Assembly: GCA_017622795.1 (NCBI GenBank)
Contig: JAGAQI010000126.1
Coordinates: 1 to 47,505, forward strand
Direction of reading: 5' to 3'
DNA: 47,505 nt
DNA from: Lachnospiraceae bacterium
GTDB taxonomy: Bacteria; Bacillota; Clostridia; Lachnospirales; Lachnospiraceae
This document shows, piece by piece, positions 26,505 through 35,583 of the stretch. A model generated the notes under the pieces. The model saw only the letters and a list, made by a program, of their open reading frames with translations. It searched no databases and was not told the origin of the DNA. Position numbers and translations under genes: made by a program. The stretch's first letter is position 1, and every line of letters begins with the position of its first letter.

Positions 26505-28019
26505 TTATAAATTCCTCAAAAGTTCAAACACCCCGTACAGATTTAAGGTTCCGTAACCATACGCCGGGGACGGATATTCCTCTCTATCTTCCCGGGCCGC
26601 TCCAAGCAAAAACAGATTCCGAAGGAGCACAGTATCTAACGGTGCCACCGTCCCGGCACGGCGGTATTCCTCCATATATTCCCAGAGCAATGCAACAGCT
26701 CCCGCGGTATACGCTGCCCCGATGCTGGTACCGTTCTTTACAATATAGCCACCGCCTGCAAAAGGACCGTTTACATTCACGGCAGGTGCCAACAGCGTCG
26801 GTTGATTCAAACCATCTGCCGTAAACCCTCTTCCCGAAAAGGGCGCTAACCCATTATTATCAGTTGAATATCCCCCAACTGCCAAAAGAAGAGGAGCATT
26901 TGCCGGTTCGCACAGCGTTACCTCCGGATCAGATTCCAGAAAATATACGTCTCCCTCCAAAAACTCCTTTTGCGGCAGCCACAAATTCACCTCTGCTGAC
27001 ATATCACTTCTGCCAAACCGGACCCTCCAAATTCCGGTGGAAGGCCGTTCCATGCGCACCCGTATCCTCTGCATTGTACCGGTGCGCATCAGGTTTTCCC
27101 TTTCTATATACACAATACTCCGGTCAAAAATCAACGGAAAACGTGCACTTCCCGTAAAACCGCTTCCCACCACGGAAGTATCGTCTCCGGCAGGAGAAAT
27201 CATCCGAAGTTCCAAATCCGCAATTGCTTCCGCAAATATTTCCATCGTAAATCCGTTGCCGCGGGTACTGACATAGAGCTCTACTTCCCTTTGCACATTT
27301 CCCAGACTCATCCGGGCATGATGTCTTGCGTTCCCCTCATTTCCCGCCGCCGTTACAATACAGATATCCGGCCGGTACACTAAACTGTTCAAGTAAAGAG
27401 AAAGTGGATTTGCCCCGCGGTGACTTCCCAAGCCGCAACACACACCAAGACATAATACCAGCGGTTTCCCTTGTGCCGTGGCATATTCCAGCAAATACCG
27501 AACTCCCTGCATAATATCCGCCTCACTAAAGGCAACTGCATCCGTCGGCATGCAAAAATATTCTTTCAGTTGTATAGGTGCTTCCCGAAGTTTTACTACC
27601 GCCAGTTCCGCGCCGGATGCCACACCGGCAAACCCATTTTCCCGGTCTTCTTTTCCCGCCGCAATTCCAGCCATAAAAGTACCGTGTCCGTTTTCGTCCT
27701 TCGGTGCCCTTCCTTCCGCAATTTCCTGCTTACCGTACTCCGTTCCAAAGGAAAAACCTTTCGGTGGCGCTCCTGTTTCTCCCGCCTGATCCCAAACAGT
27801 TGTTACCCGGCTGACTCCGTTGGCCTCCACAAAGACGGGATGGGTATAATCTATTCCCGTATCCACAAAGCCAATGATAATTCCGGTTCCCCGGTAGTCA
27901 AATCCGGGCATCCTCCGTACCCGGTTTACCCCGATTGCCTCTAAATTTTCCATCTGTGACAACCCAAAAAGGTATGGCATTTCCCCCAGCATTCCATAAT
28001 ACAAATCAAAATCCGACAC
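26505..28019 (-). CDS. Csp-like S8 (subtilisin) family protease
   Basis: A 504-aa subtilase with the full catalytic triad: Asp53 (GFVDTGIDYTHP), His112 (ENGHGTFMAGIA) and Ser432 (NGTSIGAAYTAGAVAL). An insert between His and Ser from about 240 to 345 looks like the jellyroll domain of the clostridial Csp germination proteases. There is no signal peptide and no obvious prodomain, so it is probably cytoplasmic or packaged in spores; a role in germination is only suggested by family. The start is GTG with GGGAG seven bases upstream, both lying at the edge of the clpX terminator. No separate promoter is visible. Confidence 0.85.
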   Translation of the reverse strand: MSDFDLYYGMLGEMPYLFGLSQMENLEAIGVNRVRRMPGFDYRGTGIIIGFVDTGIDYTHPVFVEANGVSRVTTVWDQAGETGAPPKGFSFGTEYGKQEIAEGRAPKDENGHGTFMAGIAAGKEDRENGFAGVASGAELAVVKLREAPIQLKEYFCMPTDAVAFSEADIMQGVRYLLEYATAQGKPLVLCLGVCCGLGSHRGANPLSLYLNSLVYRPDICIVTAAGNEGNARHHARMSLGNVQREVELYVSTRGNGFTMEIFAEAIADLELRMISPAGDDTSVVGSGFTGSARFPLIFDRSIVYIERENLMRTGTMQRIRVRMERPSTGIWRVRFGRSDMSAEVNLWLPQKEFLEGDVYFLESDPEVTLCEPANAPLLLAVGGYSTDNNGLAPFSGRGFTADGLNQPTLLAPAVNVNGPFAGGGYIVKNGTSIGAAYTAGAVALLWEYMEEYRRAGTVAPLDTVLLRNLFLLGAAREDREEYPSPAYGYGTLNLYGVFELLRNL

Positions 28020-28022
28020 AAA

Positions 28023-28061
28023 AAAACTCCCATATCTTTTTTACTAAGATATGAGAGTTTT
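28023..28061 (-). terminator. Intrinsic terminator after clpX, overlapping the RBS of the Csp-like gene
   Basis: AAGATATGAGAGTTTT (28046-28061) pairs with AAAACTCCCATATCTT (28023-28038), with one mismatch, and a T run follows on the minus strand. The GGGAG that should initiate the next gene is in the 3' arm of this hairpin. Confidence 0.85.
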
Positions 28062-28078
28062 CTTCGGTTTACGCTTGT

Positions 28079-29473
28079 TTATTCTCCGCCAAGAAGCGGT
28101 GTTGCATGAGTACGCATCTCGATAACAGGCGCACCGTTATTTGCAATATAATCCCTGGTAATGGTAACACGGCCGATAGAGTCATCCTTCGGAATTTCAT
28201 ACATAATATCTAACATCAGCTCTTCAATAATAGCACGCAGAGCTCTGGCTCCCGTATCCTTTTCCATAGCCTTTTCCGCGATAGCCTCCAAAGCACCTTC
28301 ATCGAATACCAAATCTACTTCGTCCATGGCAAGCAGCTTTTTATACTGCTTTAATATAGCATTCTTCGGCTCCTGTAAAATCTGGATTAACATATTTTTA
28401 TCCAGTGGGTTTAAGGAAAACAGCACCGGCAGACGGCCGATAAATTCCGGAATCATGCCGTATTCCCGAAGGTCTGCTGCCGTAGCCTTAGAAAGCAGGT
28501 TTTTATCACCGTCAAAGCGGTCTTTCAGTTCACCGGTAAAGCCCATAGTGGACTGCTTGGTAAGACGCTCTTTTACCACATTTTCCAAATCAGGGAAGGC
28601 ACCACCGCAAATAAACAAAATATTGGTGGTATCAATGGTGGTCATCGGCACCATGGCATTTTTACTGGATGCACCCACCGGAACTTCCACCTCGGCACCT
28701 TCTAACAGTTTAAGCAAGCCCTGCTGCACGGATTCTCCGCTGACGTCGCGGCTGTGGGCATTTCTCTTCTTTGCGATCTTATCAATTTCGTCGATAAATA
28801 CGATACCCTTTTCCGCCCGGTCCACATCATTGTCTGCTGCTGCCAAGAGCTTGGAAAGCACGCTCTCCACGTCGTCACCGATATAGCCCGCTTCCGTAAG
28901 GGAAGTGGCATCCGTAATGGCAAGCGGTACATTCAACAGCTTAGCCAGTGTTTTTACAAGGTAGGTTTTACCGGAACCGGTAGGTCCTAACATCAGCATG
29001 TTGGATTTTTCTAATTCAATGCCGTCTTCGGACTTGTCGTATACTCTCTTATAGTGATTATATACCGCTACGGAAACTACTTTTTTCGCCTTTTCCTGTC
29101 CAATCACGTATTCGTCCAACTCTGCCTTAATGACATGGGGCGGCTTTAAGTTGCGGATATCGAATACACCTTCCGGTGCTTCGCCCGCCGCTTCTTCCGG
29201 CTGTTCCTTTGGCTGCTTTTTCTTTATCTTCTGGCTTTTTGGCATTTCTCCGCCAAACATGAACGGAGAAAATCCGGACAAGTCCATGCCACCCATCGGA
29301 AACGGATTGTTGTTCATGGCATCGAAGGTTTTCTGCATGCAGTCGGAACAGATACAGATTCCCGTAGGAAGCTTCATCATGGTTCCGGCTTTGCTTTCCG
29401 GCCGGCGGCAGATATAACAAATATCTTCATAATTATCCTTTTTTTCTTCTGTCTTGTTTACATCGTCAGTCAT
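28079..29473 (-). CDS. clpX: ATP-dependent Clp protease ATP-binding subunit ClpX
   Basis: A 464-aa AAA+ unfoldase feeding substrates to ClpP. The N-terminal zinc domain has Cys19, Cys22, Cys42 and Cys45. A linker of about 60 residues, rich in Met, Pro, Lys and Glu, is longer than in the E. coli protein. Walker A is GPTGSGKT (163-170), Walker B is IVFIDEIDKI, and the ClpP-contact loop region contains GFTGELKDRF (equivalent to the IGF loop, changed in sequence). It lacks clpP and tig neighbours; instead it follows a glycosyltransferase by 27 bp. The altered loop and long linker suggest a second ClpX-type paralogue. Confidence 0.88.
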   Translation of the reverse strand: MTDDVNKTEEKKDNYEDICYICRRPESKAGTMMKLPTGICICSDCMQKTFDAMNNNPFPMGGMDLSGFSPFMFGGEMPKSQKIKKKQPKEQPEEAAGEAPEGVFDIRNLKPPHVIKAELDEYVIGQEKAKKVVSVAVYNHYKRVYDKSEDGIELEKSNMLMLGPTGSGKTYLVKTLAKLLNVPLAITDATSLTEAGYIGDDVESVLSKLLAAADNDVDRAEKGIVFIDEIDKIAKKRNAHSRDVSGESVQQGLLKLLEGAEVEVPVGASSKNAMVPMTTIDTTNILFICGGAFPDLENVVKERLTKQSTMGFTGELKDRFDGDKNLLSKATAADLREYGMIPEFIGRLPVLFSLNPLDKNMLIQILQEPKNAILKQYKKLLAMDEVDLVFDEGALEAIAEKAMEKDTGARALRAIIEELMLDIMYEIPKDDSIGRVTITRDYIANNGAPVIEMRTHATPLLGGE

Positions 29474-29500
29474 TAAAAATTCCTCTTTTCTATAAACTCT

Positions 29501-30928
29501 CTAATAAGCATTTTTATTGATAAAGCCTTTAAACACCGTCAGGAACATGATTAATAGATCAAATCCCGGAGTCCAGTTTTCAATATAATATAAATCATAA
29601 TCAATACGCTTACGGATGGAGGTGTCGCCACGGTAACCGTTGACCTGGGCCCATCCGGTCATACCCGGACGCACCTGATGCTTTACCATATATCTTGGAA
29701 TTTCTTCCTTGAATTTTTCTACATAGAACGGGCGCTCCGGACGAGGTCCAACCAGACTCATGTCTCCCTTTAATACATTCCAAAGCTGCGGAAGCTCATC
29801 AATGCTGGTTTTTCGGATAAACTTGCCGATTGGCGTCACCCGCGGATCTTTAAAGGTAGTCCATGCGGTTTTTTCTTTGCTCTCCTCCTGCACTTCCATG
29901 GAGCGGAACTTATACATCATAAATTCCTTGTTGCGGAAGCCTACTCTTTTTTGGGCATAGAATACAGGACCCTTGGAGGTACATTTAATAATAATTGCCA
30001 CTATCAGCATCGGAACAGCCGCAATCAGCAATGCAATACTTCCTAATAGTAAATCCATACTCCGCTTAATAAAACGGTTTAACTCGCTGGACGATAACGG
30101 CACCTTACGGATATGCACCACCGGCAGGCCTTCCAGGTCTTCCATATAAGGAATGGTCGGAATGATATCCTGATAATCCGGCAGGAATTTGGTGTGCACA
30201 CCGCTTTTTTCACACTTTGCCACCATTTCCGCCAAATTGGCATAGTCATCCATACGCATGGTAATATTGATTTCATCTAAATCATAGTCCTCCAGCTGCT
30301 GCTCCAGACTGGACAGGGGACCGATTACCGGTACGCCTTTATACCGCGTTCCTGTTTCCATTACATCATCCAAAATGCCGATGACATGATAGCCCCACTG
30401 CGGATTTGCCATCATACGGTCAATTAATCCTTCTGTCGTACGGCTGTAGCCTACCAGCAAAATATGTTTAATATTGTAGCCTTCCTTGCGGAGCTTTCGA
30501 AGCGTGCGCCGCAAAACAAAGCGGTATGCCAGTTCTAAAAACACATTTAACAGAAAGAAAAGGACTAAAAACACACGGGAAATATCAATTTCCTTTACCA
30601 GGAACAACAGCGCCATGATATAGAAAATTCCGACGATGTTGATTCGCACAATACGCATGATTTCTAAGAATCTTCCGCTGCTACGCTGCGGCCGGTATAC
30701 TCCGTTGGTCAATAAGATAATAAGATACCCCGGCAAGATAAACCAAAGATAGCTCATATACACGCCAAATTCCAAATACGTACCCGGCTGCTTATCGAAG
30801 ATAGGAATCCAACGAAGCCATAAGAAACGGAAGCCGTAGGACAATGCATATGCCACAACTACCAAAATCAAATCTATTGTCACATATATTCTGTTTAAGG
30901 TTTTTTGATGATTTTTAATCATACTCAT
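29501..30928 (-). CDS. Polyprenyl glycosylphosphotransferase (WcaJ/UDP-sugar:undecaprenyl-phosphate transferase)
   Basis: A 475-aa membrane enzyme that begins an exopolysaccharide repeat by placing sugar-1-phosphate on undecaprenyl phosphate. The N-terminal half has about four transmembrane helices and a nucleotide-binding-like domain ([21 protein letters not shown]). A further helix near 285 leads into the bacterial sugar transferase domain with [39 protein letters not shown] and [14 protein letters not shown]. Length fits the long WcaJ type. It starts at 30928 behind GAGGTGTCAGAAT. No glycosyltransferase cluster is next to it; clpX follows on the same transcript. Confidence 0.92.
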   Translation of the reverse strand: MSMIKNHQKTLNRIYVTIDLILVVVAYALSYGFRFLWLRWIPIFDKQPGTYLEFGVYMSYLWFILPGYLIILLTNGVYRPQRSSGRFLEIMRIVRINIVGIFYIMALLFLVKEIDISRVFLVLFFLLNVFLELAYRFVLRRTLRKLRKEGYNIKHILLVGYSRTTEGLIDRMMANPQWGYHVIGILDDVMETGTRYKGVPVIGPLSSLEQQLEDYDLDEINITMRMDDYANLAEMVAKCEKSGVHTKFLPDYQDIIPTIPYMEDLEGLPVVHIRKVPLSSSELNRFIKRSMDLLLGSIALLIAAVPMLIVAIIIKCTSKGPVFYAQKRVGFRNKEFMMYKFRSMEVQEESKEKTAWTTFKDPRVTPIGKFIRKTSIDELPQLWNVLKGDMSLVGPRPERPFYVEKFKEEIPRYMVKHQVRPGMTGWAQVNGYRGDTSIRKRIDYDLYYIENWTPGFDLLIMFLTVFKGFINKNAY

Positions 30929-31000
30929 ATTCTGACACCTCATACCGACGGACGTTACTTCTTATTCTATCCCATCGAAGACAATTCTACTACAGCATAC

Positions 31001-31009
31001 ATTGTAGCA
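31001..31009 (-). promoter_or_regulatory. Extended -10 promoter for the glycosylphosphotransferase-clpX unit
   Basis: Minus strand TGC followed by TACAAT (31001-31006), an extended -10. The best -35 is weak (TTGCTT at 15-bp spacing or TTTTGC at 17 bp). Confidence 0.5.
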
Positions 31010-31034
31010 TAACTTAAAAGAAAGCAAAAGTATT

Positions 31035-31068
31035 TTAACAAAAAAAACAGTTTTTCTTCACAAACTGT
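31035..31068 (-). terminator. Orphan terminator facing away from htrA
   Basis: On the minus strand ACAGTTT, an 8-nt loop, AAACTGT (31047-31068) and then eight T residues, interrupted only after that. No minus-strand gene lies upstream, since htrA is on the plus strand. It may stop antisense transcripts from htrA before they reach the transferase promoter. Confidence 0.55.
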
Positions 31069-31122
31069 ACACAAATGGCTGTTACTATAGTTTCACAGCA
31101 ACACGAAAGGAGCACATGTATC

Positions 31123-32676
31123 ATGAGTGAAGATTACACTAACAACTATGAATCCCGAAACGATTCTTACAGAACCGGTTCCAATACAGAAAATGAAACA
31201 ACCGTTTCCGAACCATACCGTTATCGGTATGAAAACGGCGAAAAAAGAGAAAACACCAATACTTACGATTCCTATTACCATACGGGATATCATACCTACC
31301 ATTATTCCTCCCCTTACGGAAGCACTGCTTCTACCGTTACGGCAGAGGTTCCGGGCAAAAAAAAGAAACGCCCGTTTGTAAAGCTTTTAAAATGGGCAGC
31401 CGGTGCCGCCTGTTTCGGCATCATTGCCGGTGCCGCATTTGTAGGTACTTCTTATCTGGCATCTGAAGTGTTTCATATTCCGCTGGTACAAATACAGTCG
31501 ACCGACGGAAAATCTTTTGATGGTATTGCTTCCGGAAACAACGGAGTGGGTACCCCTACGAATATTACATTGGGAGTAACCAGCACTATTGAAGCAGCCG
31601 ACACTCCGGCAGAAAGCGTTGTGGTTCAGGTAGTGGATCAAAATATGGCAGCAACCGTTGCTGTTAAAAGCACTTTCTTAAATACGTATTCTTACTGGGG
31701 ACAGCAATACCAGCAGGAAAGCCAGGGCAGCGGTTCCGGCTTCATTGTAGGTAAAAACGATACCGAGCTGTTAATTGCCACCAACAATCATGTAATTGAC
31801 AATGCCACAAAAATTGAAATCACATTTATTGATGATGTTACTTTGGAAGCAACCATCAAAGGTACCGATTCTATTGCAGACCTGGCTATCATCGCAGTTC
31901 CTTTAGACACCATCAGCGCCGATACTCTTGCAGTTATCCGCGTAGCTACCCTCGGTGATTCCGAAGCAGTGCGTCTCGGTGAAATGGCCATCGCCATCGG
32001 TAACGCCCTTGGTTACGGTCAGTCCGTAACCGTCGGCTACATCAGTGCCAAAGACCGTACCGTAACCGTAGACGGCAACGAAATGATTCTTCTTCAGACC
32101 GATGCTGCCATCAATGGCGGTAACAGCGGTGGTCCGTTATTCAATACCAAGGGAGAGGTTATCGGTATCAACTCCGTAAAATATGCCGATACCAGTGTTG
32201 AAGGAATGTGCTTTGCCATTCCAATTTCCCGTGCGATTCCTATTTTAAACGAACTTATGACCAGAGAAACTTTAGCAGAAGAAGACAAGGGCTTCTTAGG
32301 CGTCAGCAGCCGTAGTGTTACGGATACTCTGTCTGATTTTTACGGTTGGCCGTTAGGTGCTTATATTGTAGAAGTTTTGGAAGGCAGTCCTGCCGAAGCA
32401 GCAAACCTGTATGTGGGCGATATCGTAACAAGAGTAAACAACGTACAGATTACTACAGCCGACCAGCTGGTAGCTGCTATTTCCTCCTATCGTCACGGTA
32501 CTACCATAGACTTAACCGTACAGCGTAATATCAACGGCAAATACGAGGAAATTACCATCAGTGTCACCCTTGCAAAAAAAGCAGATGTTGAAGCGGCAGC
32601 CGAAGCAGCCAAAGTCACTACCGACGCGGAAAGCTCCGAAAAGCCGGAAGAAAACCGTCGTCCTCGAAAAGAATAG
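31123..32676 (+). CDS. HtrA/DegP-like membrane-anchored serine protease
   Basis: A 517-aa envelope protease that degrades misfolded exported proteins. The N-terminal 85 residues are cytoplasmic and rich in Tyr, Asn, Thr and Ser. One transmembrane helix follows at about 87-110 (AAGAACFGIIAGAAFVGTSY), after KKKKRPFVK. The trypsin-like domain has His223 (NNHVID), Asp253 (SIADLAII) and Ser335 (NGGNSGGPL). A PDZ domain occupies about 390-485 (FLGVSSRSV..GDIVTRVN), with a charged tail after it. It starts at 31123, behind AAAGGAG. Divergent from the transferase-clpX unit. Confidence 0.93.
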   Translation: MSEDYTNNYESRNDSYRTGSNTENETTVSEPYRYRYENGEKRENTNTYDSYYHTGYHTYHYSSPYGSTASTVTAEVPGKKKKRPFVKLLKWAAGAACFGIIAGAAFVGTSYLASEVFHIPLVQIQSTDGKSFDGIASGNNGVGTPTNITLGVTSTIEAADTPAESVVVQVVDQNMAATVAVKSTFLNTYSYWGQQYQQESQGSGSGFIVGKNDTELLIATNNHVIDNATKIEITFIDDVTLEATIKGTDSIADLAIIAVPLDTISADTLAVIRVATLGDSEAVRLGEMAIAIGNALGYGQSVTVGYISAKDRTVTVDGNEMILLQTDAAINGGNSGGPLFNTKGEVIGINSVKYADTSVEGMCFAIPISRAIPILNELMTRETLAEEDKGFLGVSSRSVTDTLSDFYGWPLGAYIVEVLEGSPAEAANLYVGDIVTRVNNVQITTADQLVAAISSYRHGTTIDLTVQRNINGKYEEITISVTLAKKADVEAAAEAAKVTTDAESSEKPEENRRPRKE

Positions 32677-32688
32677 CAGAAACAAAAC

Positions 32689-32723
32689 ACGCCGGATCCG
32701 GAATGGATTCGGCGTATGTTTTT
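32689..32723. terminator. Bidirectional terminator between htrA and the ABC transporter genes
   Basis: ACGCCGGATCC (32689-32699) pairs with GGATTCGGCGT (32705-32715), one mismatch. It is followed on the plus strand by ATGTTTTT, with A residues on the other side, so it serves both converging genes. It overlaps the end of the ATPase gene by two bases. Confidence 0.8.
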
Positions 32724-33459
32724 ACTCTGTCAATTTTTTATATTTTTCCAACACTTCATCTACCGGTCCTGCGGCAGTAAGTTTTCCATGTTCTAAAAGA
32801 ATTCCTTTGGTGCAGATATTTTTCACCTGTTGTTCGTTATGGGATACAAACAGCACCGTAATTCCTTTATCGAACATATCCATAATCTTTTTTTCACTCT
32901 TTTTCTTAAACTTGGCATCTCCTACAGAAAGAACCTCATCCAGAATTAAGATATCCGGCTCCACAATTGTGGCAATGGAAAATCCAAGACGGGCTTTCAT
33001 ACCGGAGGAATAATTTTTAACCGGTACATTAATAAAATCTCCCAGTTCGGCAAATTCTACGATTTCATTATACTTTTCATCTAAAAAAGCCTTAGAATAA
33101 CCAAGCATGGCACCGTATAAATAAATATTTTCCGAACCGGTATACTGCATGTCAAAACCGGCGCCGAGCTCCAGAAGCGGAACTACCTTGCCGTGCTTTG
33201 TCACCTTTCCTTCCGATGCTTTGAGCACTCCGGCAATCACCTTAAGGAGCGTAGACTTTCCTGCACCGTTTAATCCCATAATTGCCAAACGGTCTCCCCT
33301 CTCTAACGAAAAGGAAACCTCCTGCAGCGCTAAAAACTCCTTATATCTCAACTCACGTTTAAAAAGCTTAATCAGATAATCCTTTAAGTCATCTACCTTT
33401 TGCTCCGTCAGACGGTATTTCACACTGACATTATCTACTGTTAAAACTGTTTCTGACAT
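32722..33459 (-). CDS. ABC-2 polysaccharide exporter, ATP-binding subunit (TagH/Wzt type)
   Basis: A 245-aa ATPase driving export of a polysaccharide or teichoic acid. Walker A is GLNGAGKST, the signature is NYSSGMKARLGF, and Walker B is ILILDEVLSVGD. The region before Walker A (KRELRYKEFLALQEVSFSLERGD) is typical of the O-antigen/teichoic acid subgroup. It lacks the C-terminal carbohydrate-binding domain of longer Wzt proteins, so substrate selection probably depends on the permease. Last gene of the long cdaA operon; 21 bp after the permease. Confidence 0.92.
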   Translation of the reverse strand: MSETVLTVDNVSVKYRLTEQKVDDLKDYLIKLFKRELRYKEFLALQEVSFSLERGDRLAIMGLNGAGKSTLLKVIAGVLKASEGKVTKHGKVVPLLELGAGFDMQYTGSENIYLYGAMLGYSKAFLDEKYNEIVEFAELGDFINVPVKNYSSGMKARLGFSIATIVEPDILILDEVLSVGDAKFKKKSEKKIMDMFDKGITVLFVSHNEQQVKNICTKGILLEHGKLTAAGPVDEVLEKYKKLTE

Positions 33460-33479
33460 AGTAACCTCTATTCCTGATA

Positions 33480-34253
33480 TTACAAATGTAAAATAAACTT
33501 ATCCTGATTTTTGTAAAATACAATCAGACCGCTAAAGAAAAGCACCAGGGAAAATCCCAGGGAATACAACATTACCGGCACATTCATTGCACGGCCGTAG
33601 ATGGCATCACGGAAGTTTTCAATCACCGAATACAACGGATTTAAACGGAAGAGCCATTCGTTATTCTCTCCGATTACCGTTTCCACTTTATAGAAAATGG
33701 CGCAGGCATACATAATCAGGGTAAGCGCCACTCCCCATAAATATTCTAAGTCACGGAAAAACACCGCCAGTGTGGATAGCCACAAGCCTGCTCCCATCGT
33801 TAACACCAAAATGATACTTAAAGGAACCAGAGCCTCTACCAAATGCCCGGTTGGCTGAATGTCACAAAACACTGCCACACCTGCCAGCACCACTAAGGAA
33901 ATCAAAAACTGGATGTAACCGGACAGCACACTGGCAAACGGATACATATACTTTGGAACGTATACTTTTTTAATCATACCCGCATTTGCCCGGACGGACT
34001 TTAAGGATGCCCTTGTCGTATTTGCAAAAAAGGAATACAAAAGACGTCCCGTCAGAATATAAACCGGAAAGTCTTTTGTATTATGATATAATTTTGAAAA
34101 CACCAAAACCAGAACCATCATGGTTAATAATGGTTCCAGTAAGGTCCAAAGTACTCCCATATAGGAGCTTCTGTATTTTAATTTTATGTCCTTCTTTACC
34201 AGCTGGAACAGCAGGTATTGATATTTCTTGAATGTCAAAAATAAGTTCTTCAA
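33480..34253 (-). CDS. ABC-2 polysaccharide exporter, permease (TagG/Wzm type)
   Basis: A 257-aa membrane protein with about six helices. It starts with KYQYLLFQLVKKDIKLKYRS and SYMGVLWTLLEPLL, the standard entry of ABC-2 polysaccharide permeases. The LYSVIENFRDAIYG segment near the end is also family-typical. The start codon is TTG, with AGGA nine bases upstream; no nearby ATG fits. It lies 20 bp after cdaR. The glycan it exports is unknown; the operon contains no sugar enzymes. Confidence 0.92.
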   Translation of the reverse strand: MKNLFLTFKKYQYLLFQLVKKDIKLKYRSSYMGVLWTLLEPLLTMMVLVLVFSKLYHNTKDFPVYILTGRLLYSFFANTTRASLKSVRANAGMIKKVYVPKYMYPFASVLSGYIQFLISLVVLAGVAVFCDIQPTGHLVEALVPLSIILVLTMGAGLWLSTLAVFFRDLEYLWGVALTLIMYACAIFYKVETVIGENNEWLFRLNPLYSVIENFRDAIYGRAMNVPVMLYSLGFSLVLFFSGLIVFYKNQDKFILHL

Positions 34254-34272
34254 ATTACTAAATTCCTATCAT

Positions 34273-35583
34273 TTATTCTGTTTCTGCGGTGCCGGCTTCC
34301 CCGCCTTCAAAAGATGTTACTGGCGCATCCGGTTCCTCGTTCTGCCGCGGTCTTAACTCTACATGTACATTCGCCTGCAGAATATCGTCCAAAATCAAGT
34401 CGCCCAGATTTTCCAAGTAAACCGGGACAAGGTGAACACCTTCTGTTGTTATATTGCTTAAGTCTATGTACGGAGCAAGCTTTTGCAGATTAATACCCTG
34501 TATGCTCGCTTCCTTGCCTGTTATATGCACCTGACTCACGGATAGGGACAAAATTTTTCCAAGGAACTCATCGGAAAGTCCGCGTAGTTCCACTGCCCCC
34601 GGCGTAATTTCAAATACTTTTTCCTCATATGGCTTCATGGTAATGGTAACCGCCAGCTTGTCCTCATCTACCAGGCGAAGACTCTCCAGGCTTTCATTCC
34701 ACAAGGATGCAATATCTATATTCTCTTCTACCACACCGCTTTGGTCGGTAATGTCGCACTGTGCCTTTAAGGTAGAGCCAAGTAACACCAATTCCGACAA
34801 GGTGCCTGCTACCGTAACCATATCCGGCTGGTAAGAAATACTGCCGACTTCATAACCTACCGCAGGTTCTCCTGTGGTTGTTACAATAATACGTACCGTT
34901 TTTGTTTTCAGTACCGGAACGGTTACCTGCACTTCGGAGGTGCTTATGGATACCTTAGAAGAATTGACTACATCACCGTTCATGTCGTAAATAACAGGAA
35001 CGCCGGTTGATACGGAACCCCTGAAAATTCCGTCCACATCCACCATGAGCACCACTTCTTTAATTTTACTGATTTGGGTACTGGAACCGGTAATGCTGAT
35101 CATGTTTGGACTTGCTACCATATCACCGATGACATAACCTTCTTTTGTCTGACCGGTTGTAGATATTTTTACACGAAAATCCTTAGTAATGGAATCCTCC
35201 AGACGTAACTTCATCACCTGATTTAATCCACGGACAATTTCCACATCCCTGGCATAGGCTGAATTAACGGAAACATCAATAGGTACCGCATCTGTTACGG
35301 ATATTTTTTCAAAATCCGCTACAGCAATAATGTCATCTTTGGTAAGTTTTTCGCAAATGGTACGTCTTGCCTCCACCACCACAGAAATCGTATCACCTTC
35401 CACGATTTCCGGAATTTTGTCTTTTGCGACCAAAGACGCTTCGTTAATAATGGTTACCGGAATATCCTCAAAAGTTACGGTTTCTACCGGGTCCTGGGAA
35501 TTGATAACCACCAGCCACAGCAACGCCGCCAGGCCAACCGATAACAGTTTTAATCCAAAATTGTGAGTTACTTTCTCTTTCAT
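34273..35583 (-). CDS. cdaR: CdaA regulator (YbbR-like domain protein)
   Basis: A 436-aa protein with one N-terminal transmembrane helix (LLSVGLAALLWLVVINSQDP, about 12-31) and four YbbR-like repeats outside the membrane, ending in a Glu-rich tail. In Bacillus and Listeria this partner binds and modulates CdaA. It starts at 35583, overlapping the cdaA stop as ATGA, so the two should be made in step. The ORF could extend upstream to 35604, but the overlap with a close GGGAAAA site favours 35583. The usual glmM gene does not follow; a polysaccharide exporter does. Confidence 0.93.
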   Translation of the reverse strand: MKEKVTHNFGLKLLSVGLAALLWLVVINSQDPVETVTFEDIPVTIINEASLVAKDKIPEIVEGDTISVVVEARRTICEKLTKDDIIAVADFEKISVTDAVPIDVSVNSAYARDVEIVRGLNQVMKLRLEDSITKDFRVKISTTGQTKEGYVIGDMVASPNMISITGSSTQISKIKEVVLMVDVDGIFRGSVSTGVPVIYDMNGDVVNSSKVSISTSEVQVTVPVLKTKTVRIIVTTTGEPAVGYEVGSISYQPDMVTVAGTLSELVLLGSTLKAQCDITDQSGVVEENIDIASLWNESLESLRLVDEDKLAVTITMKPYEEKVFEITPGAVELRGLSDEFLGKILSLSVSQVHITGKEASIQGINLQKLAPYIDLSNITTEGVHLVPVYLENLGDLILDDILQANVHVELRPRQNEEPDAPVTSFEGGEAGTAETE

